Origin: Phycisphaerales bacterium
GTDB taxonomy: Bacteria; Planctomycetota; Phycisphaerae; Phycisphaerales; UBA1924
Direction of reading: 5' to 3'
Assembly (NCBI GenBank): GCA_029260495.1
Contig: JAJDDD010000009.1
Span: forward strand, 560,266 to 624,265
Length of the DNA: 64,000 nt
The notes below the pieces were generated by a model, which worked only from the letters and a program-made list of their open reading frames with translations, ran no database searches and was not told where the DNA came from. Position numbers and translations under genes: made by a program. Each line of letters opens with the position of its first letter. The first letter of the stretch is position 1. Below are positions 37,270-45,471 of this stretch, one piece after another.

Positions 37270-38124
37270 ATGCTTACAGAAGATTACAAAGTTCGGTTGG
37301 ACGCTTTTGAGGGGCCCCTCGACCTGCTGCTGCACCTGATTCGGCGTGCGGAGGTGGAGATTACGGACATTCCGATCGCGGAGATCACCGAGCAGTATCT
37401 GCATCATGTGCGCGAGATCGAGCAGGTGGACATTGATCTGGCGGGCGAGTTTCTGGTGATGGCTGCGACGTTGATGGAGATTAAATCGCGGATGATCGCG
37501 CCGCCGGAGAGGCAGGGGGATCTTGATGAGCTGGCTGGCGGGGAGGGAGAACAGGCGAGCGCGGGCGATCCTCGGCGGGAGCTGATTGAGCAGTTGATGC
37601 AGTACAAGCGATCGCGCGAGGCGGCGCTGACGCTGGCGGAGCTGCAGCGCGAGTGGGAGTTGCGGGCGCCGACGGGGCGGATGGCGATCAATCGTGAAGC
37701 TGTGGCGGAGGCTGCCCGCGAGAGAGCTGAGGCGGACCTTGATGATCTGGATCTCTACGACATCGTCGAGGCGTTTGAGCGGATCGTTGAGACGGTGGAT
37801 TTCACACACCTTGGCGAGCACCATGTGCATGGCGAAGATGATGTGCCGCTCGAAGCGTATGTGGATCAGATTCTGGAGCGGCTTGTGGGGGATGGAGCGC
37901 GCGGGGGAGTGGGGCGGGTTGTTTCGTTTCGATCGCTCTTTGCTGAGCAGGGTCGGATGGAGATGATTGGTTTGTTTATCGCGACGCTGGAGTTGGTGCG
38001 GCGCGGGGCGGTGCGTGTATTACAGGATGATCTGGAATCGGATGTGTGTGTGGAGCTGGTGGACGCGGCGCGGGCGGATGTGTCGGAGGGGGCGGATGGG
38101 TTTGGGGGGAAAGAGGCGGGGTAG
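37270..38124 (+). CDS. scpA: Segregation and condensation protein A
   Basis: ScpA bridges the SMC dimer and ScpB (kleisin) in chromosome compaction. The 284-residue protein has the kleisin N-terminal region (MLTEDYKVRLDAFEGPLDLL, then HLIRRAEVEITDIPIAEITEQYL) and the ATLMEIKSRMIAPPE segment that marks the family. The C-terminal winged-helix region is present (ALVIATLELVRRGAV-like, with FIATLELVRRGAVRVLQDD). scpB is not beside it. It is divergent from kdsD, across 100 nt. Confidence 0.93.
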   Translation: MLTEDYKVRLDAFEGPLDLLLHLIRRAEVEITDIPIAEITEQYLHHVREIEQVDIDLAGEFLVMAATLMEIKSRMIAPPERQGDLDELAGGEGEQASAGDPRRELIEQLMQYKRSREAALTLAELQREWELRAPTGRMAINREAVAEAARERAEADLDDLDLYDIVEAFERIVETVDFTHLGEHHVHGEDDVPLEAYVDQILERLVGDGARGGVGRVVSFRSLFAEQGRMEMIGLFIATLELVRRGAVRVLQDDLESDVCVELVDAARADVSEGADGFGGKEAG

Positions 38125-38149
38125 TTCTAGGAATAAATCTGAACAACCA

Positions 38150-38515
38150 ATGTCAACAGAGGAAAACAAAGAGATCGTGTTCTTGTTTGGGGAAGATAAT
38201 TGTTTGAAGATTTATAAGCTCCATCATCATGTCTGTCGTTCATTGGAGCCCTGGATGGTACGCGAAGGCATATTCAATGCATTTTCTGTTGACGGCGGAA
38301 GAGTTCGGGTATGTGTCACTGACTCCGATGACGATCAACAAGGAACGATTTTTCTTGAGCGAGAAGAAGCGACGCGGGGATCAAGAGAAGAGTTGGTTCG
38401 CAGGATCAAGAGGTTCCTTGCCCTGTCCGGTTGTATTCCGATTGCAATGCATGATTATGAACTTGAAAAAGCTGTTCGGACAGCGATCAATACCTACGGG
38501 TATTCGAAGTGGTGA
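38150..38515 (+). CDS. Hypothetical protein, N-terminal part of a possibly interrupted frame
   Basis: Unrecognised 121-residue frame starting at ATG 38150, 25 nt after scpA. It is acidic with YKLHHHV and SGCIPIAMHDYE. It ends at a TGA after NTYGYSKW; the same frame continues for a further 429 nt without a good start until a GTG at 38573. Base composition is much lower in GC than the flanks. Whether it is a complete small protein or the first part of a broken gene cannot be decided from sequence alone. Confidence 0.45.
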   Translation: MSTEENKEIVFLFGEDNCLKIYKLHHHVCRSLEPWMVREGIFNAFSVDGGRVRVCVTDSDDDQQGTIFLEREEATRGSREELVRRIKRFLALSGCIPIAMHDYELEKAVRTAINTYGYSKW

Positions 38516-38572
38516 TTATTATCACATGCTCGTAGCGCTTGGGATGGTTTTGGACGAACTGGTGGTTTTGAA

Positions 38573-38944
38573 GTGTTTTCTAGAAATCGATTAACGCGCG
38601 AGTCAGACGAGCTGTCGAATGTGGTGCATGATCTCTATTTTGACGCAGATGCCTTGAAAACACAGATTGGCGCTTCGGTTGTCACCATTCCGCTTTCACG
38701 CAAGCACAAACTTCCGCCGGAGATGGAGTTGATCTTTCGCAATGTGTCGGCGATGAAAATTCTCGACACGGAGAAGATTGGTATGTACGACATCAATGTA
38801 ATTGATATCGATATATTTCAACGAAACGCGACGATCATTGGTTGTATTCCGATTCGTGTCATAATCCGAAGTGATCGACGCCTTGACATCGAGGTTCGTC
38901 CGACCGGAACGCCAGCAGAGTTTGGAGGGGACGAGGCGGGGTAG
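38573..38944 (+). CDS. Hypothetical protein, possibly the continuation of the preceding frame
   Basis: Unrecognised 123-residue frame that shares the reading frame of the previous gene, separated from it by one TGA. Its only near start is GTG 38573, with weak Shine-Dalgarno (GGTGG). The product begins MFSRNRLTRESDEL and contains VVHDLYFDADALKTQIGAS and KMILD-like IMKILDTEKIGMYD. The segment CIPI also occurs in the preceding frame, so the two may be fragments of one gene. It ends 14 nt before the Nmad3-type gene. Confidence 0.4.
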   Translation: MFSRNRLTRESDELSNVVHDLYFDADALKTQIGASVVTIPLSRKHKLPPEMELIFRNVSAMKILDTEKIGMYDINVIDIDIFQRNATIIGCIPIRVIIRSDRRLDIEVRPTGTPAEFGGDEAG

Positions 38945-38958
38945 AGATTGGAAGCTCA

Positions 38959-40374
38959 ATGAAGAGGACATCCTGTATGCAAGCGATACTGGTGCGGATT
39001 GGGGTGGATCATTCGTATGGGGGCTGGAACTCACCTGTTGATCCGGAGACAGGTGAGTTTGTGTATGTGCCGATCCCTGAAAAATCAGGAACAACATTTC
39101 ATCCCGGGTGCGATCGCCGATACGAAGAGATCATTCCGTCGCTGGAGACATTCGCAGCAGAAGTCGGGCTCGATTTATTCAAGGATCTTCGGTGTCCATC
39201 AGAGTTGCTTCAACTTTCAATGCATCTGGATCCTGACTTTGAGCGTCTAACGTATGGCGATGTCGGAGATCGTCGTGGTTCGCACATTCGATCTTTCGAG
39301 GAAGATGATCTGCTGGTGTTTTACGCAGGGCTGCGCCCATGCCGGCGATGTGATCACAAACTGATCTACGCTTTGGTCGGCTTGTTTGTTGTCGACGAGG
39401 TTGTTGACGCATCAACGATTCCTGCGCATCGCTTTGCAGAAAACGCGCATACAAGAAAATGTAAGCGTGGGGAATCCGACATCGTTGTGCGAGCAAAGCC
39501 TGCTCATTCGGGTCGTCTTGATCGATGCATTCCGATCGGAGAGTACCGGAACAACGCGTACCGGGTTCGGAATGACTTACTTGAAATCTGGGGCGGTCTG
39601 AGTGTTAAGGATGGGTATATCCAGCGCAGCGCCCGCCCGCCGCGCTTTCTTGATGCATCACGCTTTGGTCGATGGTTCGATCAGCAGGATGTCAGTCTGC
39701 TCACTGAGAACAACTCTTGCCAGCGGGAACCCGCTCCCGTCATTAAGGAACCCTCTCCCATTATTATGGTTCACCTTCGCCGCCCGGTTCGTGGAAATCC
39801 GAATGAGATGCGATCCGATCCGTTTTGGGAGTTCGGTAGTTTTGGTTGCACTAAGTGTCATCATCGCAATCTGATGAATCCGAAACGCATCAATGAATTG
39901 GCAGGCGCTCAGTTGGCCTTTGCACAGGGGGGCAAGCGCGGGTTTCGCCTTGTGATGCTGACGCCGCCTGTTGAAGTTGTGCGCCACAAGGATCGGTGTG
40001 AGCTTCAATGGAGCCCGTCCGAGATGCCGTTCAGATATGACGAGGCGCCGCTTCTGATTGATTCAGACGGCGAAAGCGATTTTCCACAACTGCGTCGTAT
40101 GATTCGGACTGTCGAGCGATCAGGCTGGCCGGCTCGATTTTCGAGCAAGTTCCGGTCGAGACGAATGCCATTGCGATTAGACGTTGCTGCGGAGTTAAGC
40201 AGGGGGTATCAGAAGGCGAGAAGGACTGCATCTCCATCCGCGATTGCCAGCGGATACGAGGAGGCGTTGCCGGAACTTCCCAATGTGGTGGATGGAAATC
40301 GGCGGCGAACCTACGACCGATTTCGGAAAAAAGCGAGAACCAAAAGTCGAACGTCAGGCTGCGGGCGGTGTTGA
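38959..40374 (+). CDS. Nmad3-type (nucleotide-modification-associated) protein with a C-terminal extension
   Basis: This protein of up to 471 residues (start at ATG 38959, or at 38977, MQAILVRIGV) resembles nucleotide modification associated domain 3. The N-terminal motif is ILVRIGVDHSYGGWNSPVDP followed by GEFVYVPIPEK, then FVVDEVVDASTI, ENAHTRK, AKPAHSGRLDRCIPIGEYR and WGGLSVKDGYIQRSARPPRF. Beyond residue 300 a second region with CTKCHHRNLMNPKRINELAG and RCELQWSPSEMPFRYDEAPL appears to be a separate, unnamed domain; CTKC could bind zinc. Such proteins are linked to DNA base modification in phages and bacteria, but the function is not established. No methyltransferase or nuclease lies beside it. 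Confidence 0.6.
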   Translation: MKRTSCMQAILVRIGVDHSYGGWNSPVDPETGEFVYVPIPEKSGTTFHPGCDRRYEEIIPSLETFAAEVGLDLFKDLRCPSELLQLSMHLDPDFERLTYGDVGDRRGSHIRSFEEDDLLVFYAGLRPCRRCDHKLIYALVGLFVVDEVVDASTIPAHRFAENAHTRKCKRGESDIVVRAKPAHSGRLDRCIPIGEYRNNAYRVRNDLLEIWGGLSVKDGYIQRSARPPRFLDASRFGRWFDQQDVSLLTENNSCQREPAPVIKEPSPIIMVHLRRPVRGNPNEMRSDPFWEFGSFGCTKCHHRNLMNPKRINELAGAQLAFAQGGKRGFRLVMLTPPVEVVRHKDRCELQWSPSEMPFRYDEAPLLIDSDGESDFPQLRRMIRTVERSGWPARFSSKFRSRRMPLRLDVAAELSRGYQKARRTASPSAIASGYEEALPELPNVVDGNRRRTYDRFRKKARTKSRTSGCGRC

Positions 40375-40672
40375 AATATTGCCGGTGCGGACTTTGGCGG
40401 AAGCTTCGGTGTTGAGAAGTCGATCGACTGCGGCACAGTCGGATGTCGGGTGTTCGCTTGTCATGGGCTGCGCAGTGACGTGATCGGGGGGCTGCTGTTT
40501 TCGGAAGGCGCGTTTTCGGACGTGGCGAGACTCGTACAAACGGAACAGACGGCGGGATTCTGAGGGCACAACCTTCGCTACAGGGCTTCTGAATTGGAGA
40601 CTTCCATTGAAGGGCGAGTGGTTTGCTGCGCGAGCAGCAGGGCGAGGCGCCCTGAGCATGGAGGCGAGGACG
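40375..40672. other. Intergenic region before the flagellin gene
   Basis: 298 nt. No gene or clear promoter was seen; a sigma-28-type (TAAA / GCCGATAA) element was not recognised. Confidence 0.5.
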
Positions 40673-42214
40673 ATGCTGTCAATCAATAACAATCTAGCGG
40701 CGATGTTTGGCGTTCGCAGGCTTGGGATGTTTAATAACCAGTTGACGACATCGCTGACGCGGCTGTCCACCGGACTGCGCATCAACAGCGGCGCCGACGG
40801 GCCGGCGGGGCTGATTGCGTCTGAGAATTTTTCGGCGCAGCTGGCTTCTCTTTCAGCGGCGACGGACAATGCGGAGCGCGCGAACTTTGTGCTGAACACT
40901 GCGGACGGCGGGCTCTCACAAGTTGGTGGGCTGCTTGGCGATCTCAATGGAGCGGTGGTGCGCGCGTCGAACACAGCGGGCCTTTCCAGTGGCGAGCGCG
41001 ATGCGCTGCAAATTGAAGTTGATTCAATACTCAGTTCAATTAATCGCATCGCTGGAGGGACGACCTTCGGCGGGAGCAGGCTGATTGACGGGAGTCGGTC
41101 GTTCAAGGTTGAGAATGTTTCGGATCAGATCGCGAGTGTTGAAGTGTTTGGCTCGAATATTGGGCCGGGCGATTCGGCAGTTGTGAATGTTGAGGTGACG
41201 CAGGCGGCGGAGGCGGCGGCGCTGGCGCTTTCATTCGGCGGGGGGAATGTTGATCTTGGAGGCTCGGGCGGAGAGTTTGTGTTCGAGGTTTCGGGCGCGG
41301 AAGGGAGCGCGGAGATTACGGTTTCTTCCGGCGAGAGCCTGGATGACATCGCGGCGGCGATCAATGCGCAGAGCGACTCCACCGGCGCGACGGCGAGCGT
41401 TTCCGGCTCGACTGTGATTGTGCATACGGATCAGGCGGGCGCGGATGAGTTTGTGTCGATTGAGATTATTGATGACGGCGGGTTGAGTTCGTCGGCGCCG
41501 GCTGGGGCTGGCGTGTTTGGGTTTGTTGAAGGGGATCCGAGCACGATCGACGCGGCGCTGCTTGCGGCGTTTACCGACGGGGCGACGGCGACCGATGAGG
41601 GCGTTGATGTCGCGGGGAATATCAATGGCGTTGAGGCGCAGGGCGATGGGACGACCTTAAGCATCGACACCGTTGGGCTCTCAATTTCGATTGATCTGGC
41701 GACGAGTTCGACTGATGGGGCTGCGAACGCGATGACGGTGGGGAGTGTGAACCCGTTTAGCGCGACGGGCGGGGCGCTCTTTCAGATTGGTCGCGATCTT
41801 GGACCGGGCGGGCGGATTGGTTTGGGGCTGACAGATGCGCGCACGTCGAGTCTGGGTTCGATACTGAATGGGGGCCAGCGGTTTTCGCTTTCGGATCTTG
41901 GGGCGGGGGGATCGCTGAGCCTTTCGTCGGGGAATCTGGGGTTGGCGCAGCGGTCGATTGGAGCGGCGATCAGCTCGGTCGCGACGGGGCGCGGGCGCAT
42001 CGGCGCGGCGCAGCGGAATACGATCGGGCCGGCGATTAATGGGATCGGCATCGCGATTGAGAATATGTCAGCGGCGCGTTCGTTTATCCGGGATACGGAC
42101 TTCGCATTTGAGGCTGCGTCCTTGGCGCGGAGTTCGGTGCTGGGCGCTTCGCTGACGAATGTGCTGCGAATTGCGAATCAGTCACCGACGAATGCGCTGC
42201 GGTTGGTGGGGTAG
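40673..42214 (+). CDS. Flagellin
   Basis: The 513-residue protein is a filament subunit. The D0/D1 N-terminus is MLSINNNLAAMFGVRRL followed by QLTTSLTRLSTGLRINSGAD and GPAGLIASENF. The C-terminal D1/D0 part is SIGAAISSVATGRGRIGAAQ, then SFIRDTDFAFEAASLARSSV, ending SPTNALRLVG. The central region is long, Gly- and Ala-rich and variable, with a hook-type motif (GNINGVEAQGDG). The ATG at 40673 matches family starts; upstream ATGs at 40658 and 40607 add unlikely residues. GAGG lies about 4 nt upstream. No other flagellar gene is in the window, so it stands apart from the main flagellar cluster. Confidence 0.9.
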   Translation: MLSINNNLAAMFGVRRLGMFNNQLTTSLTRLSTGLRINSGADGPAGLIASENFSAQLASLSAATDNAERANFVLNTADGGLSQVGGLLGDLNGAVVRASNTAGLSSGERDALQIEVDSILSSINRIAGGTTFGGSRLIDGSRSFKVENVSDQIASVEVFGSNIGPGDSAVVNVEVTQAAEAAALALSFGGGNVDLGGSGGEFVFEVSGAEGSAEITVSSGESLDDIAAAINAQSDSTGATASVSGSTVIVHTDQAGADEFVSIEIIDDGGLSSSAPAGAGVFGFVEGDPSTIDAALLAAFTDGATATDEGVDVAGNINGVEAQGDGTTLSIDTVGLSISIDLATSSTDGAANAMTVGSVNPFSATGGALFQIGRDLGPGGRIGLGLTDARTSSLGSILNGGQRFSLSDLGAGGSLSLSSGNLGLAQRSIGAAISSVATGRGRIGAAQRNTIGPAINGIGIAIENMSAARSFIRDTDFAFEAASLARSSVLGASLTNVLRIANQSPTNALRLVG

Positions 42215-42242
42215 GTAAGAGTTTAGGTGTTGCAGGAGTTAT

Positions 42243-42773
42243 TCAAGGTCCATGGAGCACGAAATCGTCCGTCGTTCCGTGCAAACCATCTTCACCTGAA
42301 GTTTTTATTTTGAACGATTTGCCATCATCAGATATCTCGATGATGTATTCGTTTTCCCACGGGTCGGTCCGTGTGCTTTCATCTACACGCAACAAACTCA
42401 AATGACGTGTATATGATCCATTCTGAATTTTGTATGACTTAATGGCTTTTGCCAGAGTGGACATATCTGAATTGAACTCTTTCCTGAAGTCGTAGAAAGT
42501 TCTACTGCCACTTATGCCGAGCAGTCCGGTGCCGCGCACTAATGGAATCAGAACCGCTGATCCAGCGAGACCAAGGATGAACCCTACAATTGCCAAGCCA
42601 CTTGGCCGACTGAACATTCCAAGGAAGCACAAAAAGGCGCCCGCCAGCGACAAGACGCCGATCGGCCAGTAGAAGAACCCCAGCAGGCCGAGAATGGCAA
42701 GTAGGAATCCAGCTACTCTCATCTCGTTCTTTTGCTGCTGCTTTCGCTGAACAACAACCTCTTGTTCATTCAT
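42243..42773 (-). CDS. Membrane protein with GspG-like C-terminal segment
   Basis: The first 90 residues hold three hydrophobic segments (FLLAILGLLGFFYWPIGVL, SLAGAFLCFLGMF, GFILGLAGSAVLIPL). The last about 60 residues resemble the end of the T2SS major pseudopilin GspG: RTDPWENEYIIEISDDGKSF followed by TSGEDGLHGTTDDFVL. This part normally forms the Ca-binding tip of GspG. No prepilin leader is seen, so it is not a normal pseudopilin. Base composition is AT-rich compared with its neighbours. Confidence 0.6.
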   Translation of the reverse strand: MNEQEVVVQRKQQQKNEMRVAGFLLAILGLLGFFYWPIGVLSLAGAFLCFLGMFSRPSGLAIVGFILGLAGSAVLIPLVRGTGLLGISGSRTFYDFRKEFNSDMSTLAKAIKSYKIQNGSYTRHLSLLRVDESTRTDPWENEYIIEISDDGKSFKIKTSGEDGLHGTTDDFVLHGP

Positions 42774-42850
42774 GAGCAGTTCTTTCTAAATGGTTGCACA
42801 TGAACCTATCTTACATTTTATCAACCTCAGTGTATTGAACGACGCTCTCT

Positions 42851-44020
42851 TTAGCTGAGCGACGCCATTGAGCTGCGCAGGCGCTCCACGCAGTCATTGA
42901 CGATGGTGGCGGCGTGTTCGATTTCTTTTCGTGTTGAAAAACGAGAGAGGCTGAAGCGGAGTGAGCCGTGCGCGGTGTTCTCGGGGACGCCCATCGCGAT
43001 GAGGACGGGCGATGGTTCGAGTGAACCGGAGGAGCAGGCGGCGCCGGCGCTGGCGCAGAGGCCGCGTTCGCTGAGAAGGATGAGCAGGGCTTCTGCTTCG
43101 AGCTTTGGGAAACCGATGTTTGTTGTGTTCCAGAGGCGCGGCGCGGTGTCTGATGCATTGACGACGGCGCCCGGCGTGCGTTTGAGGATGAGTTGTTCGA
43201 AGTCGTCGCGGAGAGCAGCGATTGTGTTGCGGGCTGATTCATCTGCAAGCCAGTCGCGGGCAGAATCTGCGGCGACGCCCATGCCGAGAATTCCGGGGAC
43301 GTTTTCAGTGCCTCCGCGGCGTCCGCCTTCGTGGGCGCCTGGTTGTTGTGGTGTTATGCGCACGCCGCGGCGGGTCCAGAGGGCGCCGACGCCTTTGGGG
43401 CCGTGATGTTTGTGCGAAGCAATCGAGAGAAGATCGACGGGGAACGTCGTGACATCGACGGGGAGTTTGCCGACGACCTGGACAGCGTCCGTGTGAATGA
43501 GGACGCCGCGCTGTCGGCAGAGCTCACCGATCTGTTCGATGGGTTGAATGACGCCGGTTTCGTTGTTGGCCCATTGGATGGAGACGAGCGCGACGTTCTC
43601 ATCGAGAAGGTCGGAGAGAGCGTCGAGGTTAATGGCGCCGCCAGGTGTGACGGGGGCCCAGCGGAGTTCACAGTCGCCGGCGACGTTGAGCGATTCGGCG
43701 CCTTCGCGCACGGCGGCGTGCTCGATGGGCGATGTGACGATGCAGCGGCGGCCCTGCTGGCGAGCGGATGCGAGAACGCCGTTGAGGGCGAGGTCGATGG
43801 ATTCAGTTCCGCCGGAGGTAAAGGTGAGTTCGCGCGGTTTGGCGCCGATGAGCCCGGCGACCGAATCACGGGCGAGTTCGATGCGCTGGCGCACTGCCTG
43901 GCCGGCGCGGTGGAGTGATGATGGGTTGGCCCAGAGAGATTCGCTCGCTTCAGTGACCGCAGCGACTACTGCGGAAAGCGGCTGGGTGGTGGCGTTGTTA
44001 TCAAGGTAGATGGTCTGCAC
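42851..44020 (-). CDS. Cysteine desulfurase (NifS/IscS type)
   Basis: This PLP enzyme releases sulfur from cysteine for Fe-S clusters, thiolation or selenium delivery. The 389-residue protein has the N-terminal YLDNNATTQP, the PLP lysine in ASHKHHGPKG near residue 203, THE GGTENVPGI segment, and the catalytic Cys in GAACSSGS near residue 328. Since Sec is used, it could also supply selenium, but that is inference. It is transcribed leftward; no iscU or suf genes are adjacent. Start MQTIYLDNNA at 44020. Confidence 0.9.
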   Translation of the reverse strand: MQTIYLDNNATTQPLSAVVAAVTEASESLWANPSSLHRAGQAVRQRIELARDSVAGLIGAKPRELTFTSGGTESIDLALNGVLASARQQGRRCIVTSPIEHAAVREGAESLNVAGDCELRWAPVTPGGAINLDALSDLLDENVALVSIQWANNETGVIQPIEQIGELCRQRGVLIHTDAVQVVGKLPVDVTTFPVDLLSIASHKHHGPKGVGALWTRRGVRITPQQPGAHEGGRRGGTENVPGILGMGVAADSARDWLADESARNTIAALRDDFEQLILKRTPGAVVNASDTAPRLWNTTNIGFPKLEAEALLILLSERGLCASAGAACSSGSLEPSPVLIAMGVPENTAHGSLRFSLSRFSTRKEIEHAATIVNDCVERLRSSMASLS

Positions 44021-44083
44021 GCGTAACTCCGGCGCGGGTGTTGTTTGCTGAGGGTGCGCGGAGGATTGTAGGGCAAGCGATGG

Positions 44084-44680
44084 CTAATTTACGCCGAGCA
44101 TGAGTTGCTCGATGACCTCGCGCACGCGCATGCCTGAGGAGTCGCGTCCGTGTCCCGGGATGCCGACGGGGGCAAGGATGCCGTACCCAAGCCCGAGATG
44201 GAGGAGGAGCCAGGCGGTGATCTCGGGGCTGAATCGCTTGCTGACGACGCCTTCATCCTGGGCAGCGACGATTTGCTGGCTGACAAACTCATGGAGGAGA
44301 GCGACGTGTTGTTTGATGGCTTTGAGGATTTCTTCGTCGTGAATTTCAGTCATCGCCTGGACGATGACGCGATAGACGCCGCGGCCTTTGGTAGTGATCA
44401 TTGGGTTGGCGCCGATGAGCAGGCGAAGGCTTTCAGCGGGATCGACAGCGTCGGCGAGGCGATCCTGCCAGAGCGAGAGCGTTTCCTTGCTGGTGCGATC
44501 GACGAGGGCGACGAAGAGATCGCGTTTTGAGGCGAAGTGGCGGTAGATGATGGGCTCGGTGACACCAGCGGCGCGAGCGAGTTCAGCCGTGGTGGCGCCG
44601 GCGTAGCCTCTCTCGGCGAAGAGCTTGGCAGCGGTGTCGAGGAGTTGTTGGCGTCGTTGGGCTGCGGGGAGTCGGGTCAT
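44084..44680 (-). CDS. TetR-family transcriptional regulator
   Basis: The 198-residue protein has a TetR helix-turn-helix at the N-terminus (RRQQLLDTAAKLFAERGYAG followed by TTAELARAAGVTEPIIYRHF) and a mostly helical ligand-binding half. A perfect palindrome (AGTGTACACT) lies just upstream of its start, fitting autoregulation. The neighbouring cysteine desulfurase and yidD genes are on the same strand, but the controlled genes are not known. Confidence 0.85.
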   Translation of the reverse strand: MTRLPAAQRRQQLLDTAAKLFAERGYAGATTAELARAAGVTEPIIYRHFASKRDLFVALVDRTSKETLSLWQDRLADAVDPAESLRLLIGANPMITTKGRGVYRVIVQAMTEIHDEEILKAIKQHVALLHEFVSQQIVAAQDEGVVSKRFSPEITAWLLLHLGLGYGILAPVGIPGHGRDSSGMRVREVIEQLMLGVN

Positions 44681-44713
44681 CGTCCTTGAAGACTCCTGGG
44701 GTCAGGTGGGCGG

Positions 44714-44727
44714 TAAGTGTACACTCA
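44714..44727. promoter_or_regulatory. TetR operator candidate (AGTGTACACT core)
   Basis: A perfect 10-bp palindrome at 44716-44725, extended to a near-symmetric TAAGTGTACACTCA, about 36 nt upstream of the TetR start. Confidence 0.5.
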
Positions 44728-44781
44728 CTTTCGGAAACGCAAGAGGGGTGAATGACTCGAAAATGCGCCAACTTTGATGAA

Positions 44782-45042
44782 TCAGCGCTTTGGCTGACGC
44801 GCCGGGGGCACGGGATCGAAGCCGGAGCCGCCGAGCGGGTGACAGCGGAGAAACCGGCGGGCGGTGAGCCAGGAGGCACGAAGCGGGCCGTGCTGGCGGT
44901 AGGCGTCGATCGCGTAGTGGCTGCAGGAGGGATCGAAGCGGCAGTGGCCGCCGATGAAAGGCGCGAGGGTCGCCTGGTAAGCGCGGATGGCGAAGATGAA
45001 GGGGGAAGCAACTAGGCGGGCGGGCAGGGACCGGCGGGTCAT
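44782..45042 (-). CDS. yidD: Membrane protein insertion efficiency factor YidD
   Basis: The 86-residue protein contains the YidD signature: RFDPSCSHYAIDAYRQHGPL followed by ASWLTARRFLRCHPLGGSGF and DPVP. It is a small membrane-associated factor that assists YidC. Its start overlaps the rnpA stop by 4 nt. In many genomes it follows rnpA and precedes yidC; here the next gene is TetR on the same strand, so yidC is elsewhere. Confidence 0.93.
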   Translation of the reverse strand: MTRRSLPARLVASPFIFAIRAYQATLAPFIGGHCRFDPSCSHYAIDAYRQHGPLRASWLTARRFLRCHPLGGSGFDPVPPARQPKR

Positions 45043-45464
45043 CGTGGGGCCTCCTGAGCGGGGGCTTTACTCAACCATTCGCGGTGGGCCGAAGCGATAG
45101 CGCCTGCGAGGGCGTCCTGATACTCGGGGAAGAGCATCGGCTGATGGGGGCGGACGCTGACGATGATGTCGTAGTTGGCGGGCAGACCGGGACGAAGGTG
45201 GCGGAATGCTTCGCGAAGGAGGCGTTTGATGCGATTTCGCATGACAGCCTTGCCCACTCGGCGGGGGAGGGAGAGACCGAGACGTGAATCCGCGGTGGGC
45301 GAGGGAAGGACGATGATAGTGAGGGGGCCGCGGCGGCGGCGGAGTCCGGAGCTATAGACGGCGCTGTAATCGCGGCTGTGACTCAGGCGGTGGCGCCGGC
45401 GAAAGACGAGCGCAGCTGGGGAGTTTTCACTCCTGGGGGAGTTGGCGAGGGTGGCGGTCATCAC
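45039..45464 (-). CDS. rnpA: Ribonuclease P protein component
   Basis: The 141-residue basic protein binds RNase P RNA in tRNA 5' processing. The family motif is LPRRVGKAVMRNRIKRLLRE followed by AFRHL, with FxxVY-type HSRDYSAVYSSG at the start. yidD overlaps its stop by 4 nt. rpmH, which usually precedes rnpA, is missing: only 7 nt separate this start from the ClC gene upstream. The Pro/Ser-rich N-terminus is longer than in E. coli. Confidence 0.9.
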   Translation of the reverse strand: MMTATLANSPRSENSPAALVFRRRHRLSHSRDYSAVYSSGLRRRRGPLTIIVLPSPTADSRLGLSLPRRVGKAVMRNRIKRLLREAFRHLRPGLPANYDIIVSVRPHQPMLFPEYQDALAGAIASAHREWLSKAPAQEAPR

Positions 45465-45471
45465 CTGGATA

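Noticed and set aside
38513-38515. TGA as a second selenocysteine codon
   Set aside because: No good SECIS-like hairpin follows it and no Sec-protein family is recognised, so it is kept only as an open possibility.
40354-41106. Minus-strand open frame of 250 codons
   Set aside because: It is antisense to the start of the flagellin gene, which is unmistakable.
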